Positions 16,986 through 26,294 of a stretch of DNA of 64,000 bases are shown in pieces; positions within the stretch are counted from its first letter, which is position 1, and every line of letters starts with the position of its first letter. The position numbers and the translations under genes are program-made. The notes beneath the pieces are model-generated. The model ran no database searches. It worked only from the letters and a program-made list of their open reading frames with translations, and had not been told where the DNA came from. The DNA is taken from contig JAUNHC010000021.1 of the NCBI GenBank assembly GCA_030524175.1, positions 1 through 64,000 on the forward strand, read 5' to 3'. Source of the DNA: Eubacteriales bacterium (GTDB taxonomy: Bacteria; Bacillota; Clostridia; Lachnospirales; Lachnospiraceae).

Positions 16986-18116
16986 TCAATAATTTCCCAG
17001 AACCCGTAAAAGATTTGCTTCTGCCTCCAGTCCTCTCAGCGCATTTTTCACGGCGCTGGACTTAAGGTTTCCTTCGAAATCAACAAAGAATCGGTATTCC
17101 CAGGTTTTTCCCGGGATAGGACGAGACTCGATCTTTGTCATATTCAGCCCGTTATAAATAATATGCGACAGCATATTGTAAAGTGTGCCGCTCTCATGGG
17201 GAAGCTCAAAACAAATGCTTATTTTCCCTGCATTTTTCACGTAGACCGGATGCTTGCTCACTATGATAAAACGAGTGGAATTCTGTCCGTTATAGCAGAT
17301 ATTCTCCGCCAGGACCTTAAGTCCGAAGACTTCCCCGGCCTCCCTGCTCGCAATGGCAGCTTGGGTCTTATCCTTCTCCTCACATACCTTTTTCGCTGCC
17401 CCGGCTGTATTCTCAGCTTTTACTATCTTCCAGGAAGAGTGCTCTTCCAGATACTTCCTGCACTGGGCAAGTCCCTGAGGATGGGAACACACATGAGTGA
17501 TATCCTTCAGATCAGCGTCCCCAAGACCAAGAAGCACATGATCCACCCGGATGATCTGTTCCCCCACTATATAAAGCTTATACTCGGTTAAAAGGTCATA
17601 TATATCCGCCACAATACCGGCAGTGGAATTCTCTATAGGAAGCACCGCATAATCAGCCTGTCCCGCTGAAACTTCTTCCATGGCATCTCTCCATGTCTTC
17701 ACATGATAGCTGCGGATATCCTCCTCGAAGTAGGCTCTCATGGCAGCATAGCTGTAGGCTCCCTCAACGCCCTGGAATACAACGCTTACATCTTTCAGTG
17801 GAAGCTTATCCACAGTCTCATAGTCTACATCATCCTCGATTCCATTGGCAGTCAGAAGCTGATACTGACGCTTTCTGCTGATCGCCATGATCTGCTGGAA
17901 CAATTCCTGGGCACCTAATGCGTTAAATTCACCGTTGGCCTTGGCTCTCAGGGCAGCAATTTTTGCCTGCTCCCGCTGAGGATCCAATACCTTCTTCCCA
18001 GTATGTATTTTATATTCAGCCACATCCTCACAGACCTTCATCCTCTTCTCAAACAAACGTATGATCTCATCATCTATCTGGTCGATTTCTTTTCTGCATT
18101 CCTGTAAATCAATCAT
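16986..18116 (-). CDS. pheA: Bifunctional chorismate mutase / prephenate dehydratase
   Basis: The P-protein converts chorismate to prephenate and then to phenylpyruvate in phenylalanine synthesis. The chorismate mutase domain is at about 1-85 (DLQECRKEIDQIDDEIIRLF). The prephenate dehydratase domain is at about 105-285 with the catalytic NSTRF motif. The C-terminal ACT domain, with ESRPIPGKTWEYRF, senses phenylalanine. Length 376 residues is normal. The ATG at 18116 overlaps the folC stop (ATGATTGA), indicating translational coupling. The usual feedback motif GAL is replaced by SGTL, which may alter phenylalanine control. Confidence 0.93.
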   Translation of the reverse strand: MIDLQECRKEIDQIDDEIIRLFEKRMKVCEDVAEYKIHTGKKVLDPQREQAKIAALRAKANGEFNALGAQELFQQIMAISRKRQYQLLTANGIEDDVDYETVDKLPLKDVSVVFQGVEGAYSYAAMRAYFEEDIRSYHVKTWRDAMEEVSAGQADYAVLPIENSTAGIVADIYDLLTEYKLYIVGEQIIRVDHVLLGLGDADLKDITHVCSHPQGLAQCRKYLEEHSSWKIVKAENTAGAAKKVCEEKDKTQAAIASREAGEVFGLKVLAENICYNGQNSTRFIIVSKHPVYVKNAGKISICFELPHESGTLYNMLSHIIYNGLNMTKIESRPIPGKTWEYRFFVDFEGNLKSSAVKNALRGLEAEANLLRVLGNY

Positions 18117-19407
18117 TTTTCTTATCCTCTCGTTTCTGTACAATTCCCTCCAGCTCCCCGATAAAGGCTAGGGAACCAAAAGCCAGTATCACATCCTCTG
18201 CCTCAGCCAGAGAATACGCCTTTTCCACTGCTTCTGAAAGACTATCCATGGCCTGCACATCACTGTGGTATTGGCTCACCGCATGGGCAAGGTCAGATGC
18301 GGGAAGCGCCCTGGGATTCCCGGGAGCTGCTATAGTCAGGATTTTTTCTGCATAAGGGTATGTCTTCTCAATGACACTGACATAGTCCTTGTCACGGAAC
18401 ATTCCCATAATATAATATATTTTTTTGCCTTTAAAGTAACGCTGTACAGAAGATACAAGCATATCAGCCGCAGCGGGATTATGGGCACCGTCCACCACGA
18501 ACAATGGATCTCTTGCAATCACGGAAAAACGTCCTTCCCAGCATGCCCTTGAAAGTCCAAGCTTTCTCTGCTCTGTAGTAGTAGGAAAGCCGCACTTATG
18601 AAGAAGATCCAGCGCCTTGAGAGCCAGCACTCCATTCTCCTGCTGGTACACTCCAGCCAGAGATATAGAATAGGTTTCTCCATCACACACAAAAGTCTGA
18701 CCAGAGATACTCTCCTCCACAACAGTTACGTTTCTGTAGTCTGCCTGAACATATTCTACCTGGCAGGTTCTGCATACACGGCGTATTACCGTCTCTGCCT
18801 CCGGCTTCTGCACAGCCGTAACCATACGGCAGCCAGGCTTTATGATCCCTGCCTTCTTCTGCGCGATCTCCTCCAGAGTATTTCCCAGAAATGACATATG
18901 ATCCATGCTCACAGAGACGATCACCGCCAGCACAGGACTTGGAATAATATTGGTGGCATCCAGGTCACCGCCCATCCCCACCTCCAACAGCACCAGATCA
19001 CAATTTTCTTCTTTAAAAAATAAAAATGCCACCGCCGTTTCTATTTCAAATGGGGTGGGATGAGGCAGACCTTCTTCTGTCATCTCCTCGATGACGTCTG
19101 CTGTCTTCGTCACATATTCGGCAAATTTCTCTCTGCTTACCGGCTCACCCGCTGTCTCCATCCTTTCTCTGTAAGAAAATATGGCAGGTGAAATATATCT
19201 GCCAATACGATATCCCCCGGCGGACAGCGCGGAATATAAATAAGCGATTACCGACCCTTTGCCGTTGGTGCCGGCCACATGGACATACTTAAGGCTGTTC
19301 TGCGGATTGCCCAGACGTGCCATCAATTCCCGCATATTTTGAAGCCCAAGGACGCTGCCGTATTTCTCTGCTTCCTTAATATATGCCCGGCTTTCCTGAT
19401 AATCCAT
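18109..19407 (-). CDS. folC: Folylpolyglutamate synthase / dihydrofolate synthase
   Basis: This 432-residue Mur-ligase-like enzyme adds glutamate to folates and may also make dihydrofolate. The ATP loop HVAGTNGKGSV is near residues 43-53. The metal and second ATP regions show LLEVGMGGDLDATNII and VVDGAHNPAAA. The start follows CAGGAG. It overlaps pheA by 8 bp at its 3' end. The 566-bp region upstream holds palindromic elements and no gene. Confidence 0.93.
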   Translation of the reverse strand: MDYQESRAYIKEAEKYGSVLGLQNMRELMARLGNPQNSLKYVHVAGTNGKGSVIAYLYSALSAGGYRIGRYISPAIFSYRERMETAGEPVSREKFAEYVTKTADVIEEMTEEGLPHPTPFEIETAVAFLFFKEENCDLVLLEVGMGGDLDATNIIPSPVLAVIVSVSMDHMSFLGNTLEEIAQKKAGIIKPGCRMVTAVQKPEAETVIRRVCRTCQVEYVQADYRNVTVVEESISGQTFVCDGETYSISLAGVYQQENGVLALKALDLLHKCGFPTTTEQRKLGLSRACWEGRFSVIARDPLFVVDGAHNPAAADMLVSSVQRYFKGKKIYYIMGMFRDKDYVSVIEKTYPYAEKILTIAAPGNPRALPASDLAHAVSQYHSDVQAMDSLSEAVEKAYSLAEAEDVILAFGSLAFIGELEGIVQKREDKKND

Positions 19408-19496
19408 TGTCTGTACTCCTGTCTGTATTATTTGATGTTGAGATCAAAAGGTATTCTGACCCTGACATCATTATTTATCTTAATTGTAACAATATG

Positions 19497-19858
19497 TAAC
19501 TGTTCAGTACAGGACTGTGCATTTACTGCACAGTCCGTGCGAAAACCTTGAACAGCCAAAAGCAAGCCCCATCGCCAAAGGCGATTTTCATGGGCTTGCG
19601 GCGTAACTGTTCATGGTTCTGAACAGTTACAACAATATTTACCTTATTATATCCCAGGTGCATGTTTTTTTCAAGGCAGGCAATACTATAATCAAGTTAA
19701 ATTTATGTAAATTGTTACTGTCCACTCCGTGGCCAGTAACACGCTTCGCGATGTACAGAAATTATGCATACTGCATAATTTCGCACGTTGTATGTCTCGG
19801 GATTTTTATGCATATATGCATGAAAACACCTCGCGGGATATTACCAGTGAAAAGTAAC
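19497..19858. repeat. Two adjacent palindromic intergenic elements
   Basis: Element 1 (19497-19630) is bounded by GTAACTGTTCA and its exact reverse complement TGAACAGTTAC. It contains the hairpins GGACTGTGCA/TGCACAGTCC, CAAGCCC/GGGCTTG around ATCGCC/GGCGAT, and AACTGTTCA/TGAACAGTT. Element 2 (19713-19858) begins TGTTACTG, ends AGTAAC, and contains TGTTACTG/CAGTAACA, a perfect 11-bp GAAATTATGCA/TGCATAATTTC and the palindrome ATGCATATATGCAT. Both lie between folC and the divergent gene at 19974. No ORF is present in 19408-19973. Confidence 0.65.
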
Positions 19859-19973
19859 TTAAATTTGGCCTGCCCAACCGGTATCTATGGGACTCTGCAA
19901 GCAAGCATGCACCGTCCCGGGGCTGCTGTCCGGGACTTTCATAATAAATATTTCAACGAAAAGGAGAGCTGAT

Positions 19974-20360
19974 ATGAAACGACAATTTCTGCTGTGCGGA
20001 TCTGTAGGCTGGTGTCTGGAGGTTTTCTGGACCGGATGCCACGCCATGCTCCAGGGAGAGCCTACCATGATGGGAAAAACCTCACTTTTAATGTTCCCCA
20101 TTTACGGCTGCGCATCCTTCATCGGGCCGGTTTATAAAAAAATTGCCGCTTTGCCTACTGTCCTTCGGGGATGCCTGTACACAAGCGGGATTTTTATTGC
20201 CGAGTACACCAGCGGAACACTATTGAAGCATTTCCATATGTGCCCCTGGGATTACAGCGGCACACCGTTCCAGTACAAGGGTGTCATCCGCTTTGACTAT
20301 GCTCCTGTATGGTTTGTGACAGGATTACTTTTCGAGAAAATACTTACGAAATCTTCTTGA
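19974..20360 (+). CDS. Putative ABC-transporter type IV membrane protein (CmpB-like)
   Basis: A 128-residue membrane protein with about four hydrophobic segments. The sequence resembles the Firmicutes family annotated as putative ABC-transporter type IV: start FLLCGSVGWCLEVFWTG, middle LLMFPIYGCASFIGPVYKKI and the late motif CPWDYSG. The molecular function of that family is not established. The start is fixed by AAGGAGAG before ATG; the frame is open upstream but that part is non-coding in character. pyrB follows after 92 bp. Confidence 0.65.
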   Translation: MKRQFLLCGSVGWCLEVFWTGCHAMLQGEPTMMGKTSLLMFPIYGCASFIGPVYKKIAALPTVLRGCLYTSGIFIAEYTSGTLLKHFHMCPWDYSGTPFQYKGVIRFDYAPVWFVTGLLFEKILTKSS

Positions 20361-20452
20361 AAAAAGGGCTCATGTATTATATGATGGTAGGTAAGGAATT
20401 TTGAGACATATCCTGTCAGAAGATTCCATACACCAAAAAATGGAGGTATGAG

Positions 20453-21376
20453 ATGAGACATTTAATGAGCCCGTTGGACTTCTCCGTAGAAGAGCTTGAC
20501 AAACTTCTTGATTTGGCCAACGATATTGAAAAGAAACCGCAGAAATACGCGCATACCTGTGATGACAAAAGGCTTGCGACTCTGTTTTATGAACCCAGTA
20601 CACGTACACGTTTAAGCTTTGAGGCTGCCATGATGAATCTGGGCGGCAAAGTTCTTGGTTTTTCCACAGCAGATTCCAGTTCGGCAGCAAAAGGTGAAAG
20701 TGTTGCCGATACCATTCGCGTTACTTCCTCTTATGCAGATATCTGTGCTATGCGCCACCCCAAAGAAGGTGCTCCGTTAGTAGCTTCTATGGCATCTACA
20801 ATTCCAGTGATCAACGCCGGTGACGGCGGCCACCAGCATCCAACCCAGACCCTTACTGATTTGCTCACCATCCGTTCTCTGAAAGGACGTTTAAATGATA
20901 TCACGATCGGTCTGTGCGGAGATCTGAAGTTCGGACGTACCGTCCACTCTCTCATCGAAGCCCTGGTGCGCTATCCCAATGTAAAATTTGTACTGATCTC
21001 TCCTGAAGAGCTTCGTATCCCAAGTTATATCCGTGAGGATGTCCTTAACCGGAACCACGTGGAATTCACCGAGGAAGAACGTCTGGAGGACGCACTGCCT
21101 CAGCTTGATATCCTGTACATGACACGAGTGCAGAAAGAACGCTTCTTCAACGAAGAGGATTATGTCCGTATGAAAGATTTCTACATACTGGACAAGCAGA
21201 AAATGGAGCTTGCCAAGGATGATATGTACATCCTGCACCCGCTGCCCCGTGTAAATGAAATCGCTGTGGAGGTGGATTCCGACCCAAGAGCAGCTTATTT
21301 CAAACAGGCACAGTACGGCGTATATGTGCGCATGGCCCTGATTCTTACTTTATTGGAGGTGGATGTATCATGTTAA
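20453..21376 (+). CDS. pyrB: Aspartate carbamoyltransferase, catalytic chain
   Basis: Condenses carbamoyl phosphate with aspartate in pyrimidine synthesis. Length 307 is normal. Carbamoyl-phosphate binding motif STRTRLSFE near 49-57, HPTQTLTDL near 125-133, and [14 protein letters not shown] near 262-275 are all present. TGGAGG lies 9 bp before the ATG. It overlaps pyrI, so both chains are made from one message. Confidence 0.96.
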   Translation: MRHLMSPLDFSVEELDKLLDLANDIEKKPQKYAHTCDDKRLATLFYEPSTRTRLSFEAAMMNLGGKVLGFSTADSSSAAKGESVADTIRVTSSYADICAMRHPKEGAPLVASMASTIPVINAGDGGHQHPTQTLTDLLTIRSLKGRLNDITIGLCGDLKFGRTVHSLIEALVRYPNVKFVLISPEELRIPSYIREDVLNRNHVEFTEEERLEDALPQLDILYMTRVQKERFFNEEDYVRMKDFYILDKQKMELAKDDMYILHPLPRVNEIAVEVDSDPRAAYFKQAQYGVYVRMALILTLLEVDVSC

Positions 21377-21807
21377 ATGTGGGAGCACTTCGGGAAGGCT
21401 ACGTTTTAGACCATATCAAAGCAGGCAAGGCCATGACTATATACCATGACCTGAAGCTTGACAAGCTTGACTGTACCGTGGCGATCATCAAAAATGCCAG
21501 AAGCGGAAAAATGGGAAAGAAAGATATCATCAAGGTGGAATGTCCCATTGAGAATCTTGATCTGGACATCCTGGGCTTTATTGACCACAACATCACCGTC
21601 AACATCATCAAAGACGAAAAAATCGTTGAAAAAAGAGAACTGAAAATGCCCAAGCAGGTGACTAATGTGATCAAATGCAAGAATCCCCGCTGCATCACTT
21701 CCATTGAACAAGGACTTGACCATGTGTTTGTTCTTGCCGATGAGGAAAAAGAGATTTACAGATGTAAATACTGCGAAGAGAAATACAGAGGCAGCAGAAA
21801 TAAATAA
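21370..21807 (+). CDS. pyrI: Aspartate carbamoyltransferase, regulatory chain
   Basis: A 145-residue regulatory subunit that binds nucleotides and associates with PyrB. The nucleotide domain is N-terminal. The C-terminal zinc site is visible as CKNPRC followed by CKYC (four Cys). Its ATG lies inside the last codons of pyrB (ATGTTAA), which suggests translational coupling. A strong terminator follows. Confidence 0.95.
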   Translation: MLNVGALREGYVLDHIKAGKAMTIYHDLKLDKLDCTVAIIKNARSGKMGKKDIIKVECPIENLDLDILGFIDHNITVNIIKDEKIVEKRELKMPKQVTNVIKCKNPRCITSIEQGLDHVFVLADEEKEIYRCKYCEEKYRGSRNK

Positions 21808-21832
21808 AGGATCGTCAATCACATTCATTCTT

Positions 21833-21880
21833 AAGGACCGCAGATTTCCATTTTGGAAATCTGGCGGTCCTTTTTAGAAA
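21833..21880 (+). terminator. Terminator of pyrBI
   Basis: A stem of about 18 bp with one bulged G (GGACCG, then CAGATTTCCA, pairing with TGGAAATCTG and CGGTCC) has a short TTT loop and a TTTTT tail. It abuts the convergent response regulator gene ending at 21874 and may serve both directions. Confidence 0.85.
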
Positions 21881-22569
21881 CCTTTCTCATTCTGTTCTTT
21901 AAAATAAGCAGCAGGAGTCTGACCTTTATAAATCTTGAAATATTTATAATAATCCTTAAGATTTGAATACCCCACTGCCTCAGCTGCCTCCTGCAGACTC
22001 ATTTTCTTCTCCTTGACAAGATCAACAGACTTCTCCACACGGATCATATGCACATAAGAAATGATGGTCATACTCATGTGCTTTTTAAACAGCCTGGCAA
22101 TGTAGCTTTGGGTGCTGAAAGTCAGCTTCGCCAACTGGGGAAGCTCAATTTTCTCACTATAATTGGAATTAATGTATTCAATAATAGCATTCACCCGTTC
22201 ATCAGATGTCACATCCCATCCGATCGCCCTGTAAATGGCCTGCTCCAATTGGTGGAAATCAACAGGCTTGGCAATAATATCACACACACCTGCCCTCAGT
22301 GCTTTCTGGGCATAAGCAAAGGAATCATAAGCCGTGACAACGATCACCTTGCACCCTGATATATTTTCTATCACCTGAAATCCATCCATATAAGGCATGT
22401 GGATATCCATAAACACAAGATTAGGAGCTGTCCTTTGAATAAGACTGAGCGCTTCCCTGCCGTTGTCTGCTGTCCCCACTATCTCCAAAGGAAAGCTCTT
22501 AGACTCTATATAATACCGGATGATATTTACAGTTGCCGCCTCATCGTCACAGATAACTGTCTTTATCAC
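21874..22569 (-). CDS. Response regulator with AraC-type DNA-binding domain
   Basis: A 231-residue regulator. The receiver domain is at about 1-115 with the phospho-acceptor Asp in LVFMDIHMPYMDG (about residue 54) and Lys in AKPVDF. Two AraC-type helix-turn-helix units fill 130-228 (LPQLAKLTFSTQSYIARLFK and LQEAAEAVGYSNLKDYYKYFK). The start is a GTG at 22569 (VIKTVICDDEAAT), with GAGGT upstream; the frame is open to 22710 but that part is non-domain. It is the cognate partner of the short kinase directly upstream. Targets unknown; the adjacent ald/symporter/glyA genes are candidates. Confidence 0.85.
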   Translation of the reverse strand: MIKTVICDDEAATVNIIRYYIESKSFPLEIVGTADNGREALSLIQRTAPNLVFMDIHMPYMDGFQVIENISGCKVIVVTAYDSFAYAQKALRAGVCDIIAKPVDFHQLEQAIYRAIGWDVTSDERVNAIIEYINSNYSEKIELPQLAKLTFSTQSYIARLFKKHMSMTIISYVHMIRVEKSVDLVKEKKMSLQEAAEAVGYSNLKDYYKYFKIYKGQTPAAYFKEQNEKGF

Positions 22570-22735
22570 AAAAGTACCTCGCCTTCCGGAACACAGAATC
22601 TGAGGCTGTTTAAACGGATATTCTGTTTTCTGCCAGAAATATACGTTCCATACGCCGTAAACTGTTCCATATATTTCTTTCAGTATACCTGTTTTTAACC
22701 TGTGAATCAATATCCATCCCTTTTCCTTTTTCCAA

Positions 22736-23332
22736 TCATTTAGGTATTTTTACATAAAATATGGTTTTATCCTCTTTCGTATATATTTTCATAGAAAAAT
22801 TATCTCCATAAAAGGTTTCCAGTTTCTGGTACACCCGTCCCAGACTGTGACCTTTGTTTCCCTTCATGCCCCCGTTTAGCCGCAGGCATTCTGTCTTCGG
22901 CAAGGGTTTCCCTCTGTTGATGATTCTGATCTCTACGTTTTCCTTTTTATCGCGCACCTGGATTTCCATGTATTTCTTCCGCTGCTCCTCACAACCGTAA
23001 ACAAATGCATTTTCTGTGAGGGGCTGCAGGAAATTAAACGGAACAATTGCATTCTGGGCTTTATCATCAATATCAAAATAAAATTCCAGCGAATTTTTAT
23101 ACCGGATCTTCTGAAGCTGCAGATAGGATTCCACATAATTTAATTCATTTTTCAGGGACACCAGGTTGCCCTGATCATAGCTTGAGTAGTGAATCATTCT
23201 TGACAAATAGATAATGGACTGATACAGATCAAGGCTGCCCCCCTCAAGTGCCATGGAAGCCATTTCATTAAGAGTATTATAAAAAAAGTGATGATCGATC
23301 TGCATATCTGTCACTGTATTCTCTATGTCCAT
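22736..23332 (-). CDS. Very short LytS/YesM-type histidine kinase, no sensor domain
   Basis: About 198 residues, holding only the His_kinase (PF06580-like) and ATPase parts. The His box is DHHFFYNTLNEM near residue 15, where the family consensus is NPHFLYNTLN. The N-box is LQPLTENAF, and the ATPase G-region is weak (GGMKGNKGHSLGRVYQKL). There is no membrane segment and no input domain, unlike typical 450-600-residue members. GGAGG sits 7 bp before ATG at 23332 and 0 bp before the one at 23338, so the gene appears complete, not truncated by this window. It may take its signal from another protein. Confidence 0.75.
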   Translation of the reverse strand: MDIENTVTDMQIDHHFFYNTLNEMASMALEGGSLDLYQSIIYLSRMIHYSSYDQGNLVSLKNELNYVESYLQLQKIRYKNSLEFYFDIDDKAQNAIVPFNFLQPLTENAFVYGCEEQRKKYMEIQVRDKKENVEIRIINRGKPLPKTECLRLNGGMKGNKGHSLGRVYQKLETFYGDNFSMKIYTKEDKTIFYVKIPK

Positions 23333-23371
23333 ACGCATTCCTCCGGCCCTGGATCCCAGGGAGTGAACAAA

Positions 23372-23403
23372 CGCCGCAACAGGAATCTCATCCTGCTGCG
23401 GCG
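23372..23403 (-). terminator. Terminator of glyA
   Basis: CGCCGCAGCAGGA pairs with TCCTGTTGCGGCG over 13 bp with one G-U pair and a 6-nt loop, followed on the minus strand by TTTGTT. It lies 17 bp past the glyA stop. Confidence 0.75.
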
Positions 23404-23419
23404 CTGGTGTCTCTACTGT

Positions 23420-24676
23420 TTAATCATCAAATGCTCCCGCCTGATACAGAGGGAATTTTGAAATCAAAGCTTCTGCTCTCTCTTTACATTCTGCCAGATT
23501 CTTTTCATCTGTTGGAGCCTGGGCTACCTGATTCATAATGCTGGCGATTTCTGTGATCTCCGGTTCCTTTAAACCTCTCTGGGTCACAGAGGTCAAACCG
23601 ATACGTACTCCGCTTGTCACAGAAGGTTTCTCAGGATCAAAAGGAATCATGTTCTTGTTCACTGTGATTCCGACTGCATCCAATGCGTCCTGGAATACTG
23701 TGCCTGTGATGCCTTTTCCTCTTAAATCCACAACCAAAAGATGATTGTCTGTTCCTCCGCTGACAATGCGGAATCCATATTTCGTCAATTCTTCAGCAAG
23801 CTTTCTGGCATTTACCACAACCTGCTGCATGATCTGGCGGAACTCCTCAGAAGCCGCATACTTAAAGGACCAGGTCTTGGCTGCCATGGTGTGGAACATC
23901 AGAGAGCCAAGGCTTCCGGGAAATGTACCTTTATCAAGAATCTTGGCATATTTTTCTTTACAGAACACCATACCGCTTCTGGCGCTGCAGAAAGTTTTTG
24001 TTGTGGATGAGGTCACAAAATCTGCATAAGGGATAGGGCTTGGAATGACTTTGGCTGCCACAAGACCGGCAATATGTGCCATATCCACCATAAAGTATGC
24101 TCCCACCTCTTCCGCAATTTTTGCTATTCTCTCATAATCAATAAGTCTTGGATATGAGCTGGCTCCTGCAATGATCATCTTGGGTTTCTCTTCTTTTGCC
24201 AGTTTATCCAGAGCATCGTAATCTATTCTCTCTGTCTCTTTGTCCACTCCGTAGAATACATGGGTGTAAATCTTGCTCACCCAGTTAGCCGGTGAACCAT
24301 GGGTCAGATGTCCGCCCTGATCAAGACGCATGGCAAGAATCTTATCTCCCGGATTTAACACAGAAGCAAACACACTGTAATTAGCTGTAGAGCCTGAATA
24401 GGACTGGATATTTACATGCTCTGCCCCAAAAAGCTCCTTGGCTCTCTCCCATGCCAGCCGTTCCACTTTATCAGCAACCTCTGAACCGGCCTGGAATCTT
24501 CTTCCCGGATAGCCCTCCAAAGTCTTGTTGGTGAATACGCTTCCGCTTAACTCCATAACCTCAAGGGGTGCAGTGCTCTCAGAAGCGATCATTTCAATGT
24601 TATGCTCCTGGCGGTGTAATTCCTCATCTACCAAAGCTGCAATTTCCGGGTCTGACTGTCTTGTAAATTTTAACAT
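23420..24676 (-). CDS. glyA: Serine hydroxymethyltransferase
   Basis: A PLP enzyme interconverting serine and glycine with transfer of the one-carbon unit to tetrahydrofolate. 418 residues, normal length. Family stretches EMIASESTAPLEVMELSGS, NVQPYSGS-like NIQSYSGSTANY and the PLP-lysine region TSSTTKTFCSARSG (Lys near 231) are present. In the lysine region bacterial enzymes usually read TTHKTLRGPRGG, so this is a diverged SHMT. Start ATG follows TGGAGG. It is downstream of the alanine/glycine symporter and ald, suggesting an amino-acid utilisation group. Confidence 0.92.
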   Translation of the reverse strand: MLKFTRQSDPEIAALVDEELHRQEHNIEMIASESTAPLEVMELSGSVFTNKTLEGYPGRRFQAGSEVADKVERLAWERAKELFGAEHVNIQSYSGSTANYSVFASVLNPGDKILAMRLDQGGHLTHGSPANWVSKIYTHVFYGVDKETERIDYDALDKLAKEEKPKMIIAGASSYPRLIDYERIAKIAEEVGAYFMVDMAHIAGLVAAKVIPSPIPYADFVTSSTTKTFCSARSGMVFCKEKYAKILDKGTFPGSLGSLMFHTMAAKTWSFKYAASEEFRQIMQQVVVNARKLAEELTKYGFRIVSGGTDNHLLVVDLRGKGITGTVFQDALDAVGITVNKNMIPFDPEKPSVTSGVRIGLTSVTQRGLKEPEITEIASIMNQVAQAPTDEKNLAECKERAEALISKFPLYQAGAFDD

Positions 24677-24758
24677 AGTATATCCTCCATTTAATTTAAT
24701 TCTGTATGATCATTGCCGCCTCACTGGTAGTGTCCGGCAGCTGTCTTTCCGTACTTTT

Positions 24759-26258
24759 CTATTTTTTCCCTGATTCTCTCTTTTTCAAAAGAGCTGCATA
24801 TTTGTCCCATGCTCCTGTCTCATCCTTAATGCCGAATTTTGCCGGATCAAACAAGGGGTCCACACCAGCCTTCTTTTGCTTTTCATAATCGCTGAGAATA
24901 GCTCTTACCTTCTTGGACAGTATGAGTATACCGATGATATTCACCCATGCCATCAGTCCAACTCCTAAATCAGCCATGCTCCAGATCGTCTGTCCATCCA
25001 CAATAACGCCTGAAAAAACTGCAATGAGGAAAATCGCACGCATAAGGTAAGTCCCTACAGGTTTTCCCTTGAAAATAAATTTCATATTACTTTCTGCCTG
25101 ATAGTAATATCCCATGAGACTGGTGAAAACGAACAATGCGATCATAATAGCAAGAAGCTTGCCGCCCCAGCTTCCAAGAGAATGGTTCACTGCATCCTGG
25201 GCCCAGAGAGCACCATATTCACTTGCCGTATTATTTACTATGTATTCTCCCGTTTTATCCACTACATTGTAGTTTCCTGTCACCATGATGATCATAGTAG
25301 ATGCGGTACATATAACAATTGTGTCTATGTATACGGACAATGCCTGGACAAGCCCCTGCTTTGCCGGATGAGAACACTCAGCAGCAGCAGGAACGATAGC
25401 CCCTGAGCCCTGTCCTGCCTCATTAGAATAAACACCGCGCTTTACACCGTGGGAGATTGCAGCACCGATTATTCCGGCAAACATAGAGTTTGCTGCAAAG
25501 GCTGAACTCACAATAGAACCAAGCACTCCCGGAAGCTCTGTGATATTCATTCCGATGATGACAATTGCCATGACAATATAGATCACACACATAACCGGAG
25601 CAAGAAGTTCTGCAACCTGTCCGATACGCTTAATGCCGCCCCATACTACAAATGCGATAGCGATCACACACACTACTCCCACTACCATTTCCGGTGTGTT
25701 GAATGCACTCTTAAATGTGGAAGCAATCTGATAAATCTGCAGGCCCGGCATCAATGTTCCCGGTCCTAAAACAGCCGCGATCGCAAATAAGAACGCCATC
25801 ACTTTTGCAACAGGCTTCACTTTCAGCCCTTTCGTGATAAACAGCTGCGCACCGCCCATGTATTCATTGCCTACCTTATCTTTATATGCCTGTGCCAGAG
25901 TACACTCTGCAAAAGAAGACGCTGCACCGATAAGGGCAATAAGCCACATCCAGAAAATTGCACCAGGCCCGCCGAAAAAAAGTGCTGTGGCTACACCTGC
26001 AATATTTCCCATTCCCACACGGGAACCTACCGTAGTAGCAAAAGACTGAAATGCGGAAATTCCTTTTCCGCTTCCCTCACTTTCCTTCTCTGCCTCTGAT
26101 TTTGCCCGGATGAGCCTGATCATATCCTTGAACAGCCGGAATTGTCCTCCTCTTGTCAGAATGGTAAAAAAGATTCCTGCTCCCAGACACAGCACTACCA
26201 ATGGTGTGCTCCATACATAGTCATTTATCTGCGTGACAATTTTCACAAAAGTATCCAT
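24759..26258 (-). CDS. Alanine/glycine:cation symporter (AGCS family)
   Basis: A 499-residue sodium-coupled importer of alanine or glycine with about ten to eleven membrane segments. Family signature GMGNIAGVATALFFGGPGA lies near 80-98 and YSNEAGQGSGAIVPAAAECS near 275-294. It starts 36 bp after the ald stop, with AAGGAGG, so uptake of alanine and its oxidation are cotranscribed. glyA follows after 82 bp. Confidence 0.93.
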   Translation of the reverse strand: MDTFVKIVTQINDYVWSTPLVVLCLGAGIFFTILTRGGQFRLFKDMIRLIRAKSEAEKESEGSGKGISAFQSFATTVGSRVGMGNIAGVATALFFGGPGAIFWMWLIALIGAASSFAECTLAQAYKDKVGNEYMGGAQLFITKGLKVKPVAKVMAFLFAIAAVLGPGTLMPGLQIYQIASTFKSAFNTPEMVVGVVCVIAIAFVVWGGIKRIGQVAELLAPVMCVIYIVMAIVIIGMNITELPGVLGSIVSSAFAANSMFAGIIGAAISHGVKRGVYSNEAGQGSGAIVPAAAECSHPAKQGLVQALSVYIDTIVICTASTMIIMVTGNYNVVDKTGEYIVNNTASEYGALWAQDAVNHSLGSWGGKLLAIMIALFVFTSLMGYYYQAESNMKFIFKGKPVGTYLMRAIFLIAVFSGVIVDGQTIWSMADLGVGLMAWVNIIGILILSKKVRAILSDYEKQKKAGVDPLFDPAKFGIKDETGAWDKYAALLKKRESGKK

Positions 26259-26294
26259 ATATTGCCTCCTTTTCCCTTATATTTTTCTGATTCT

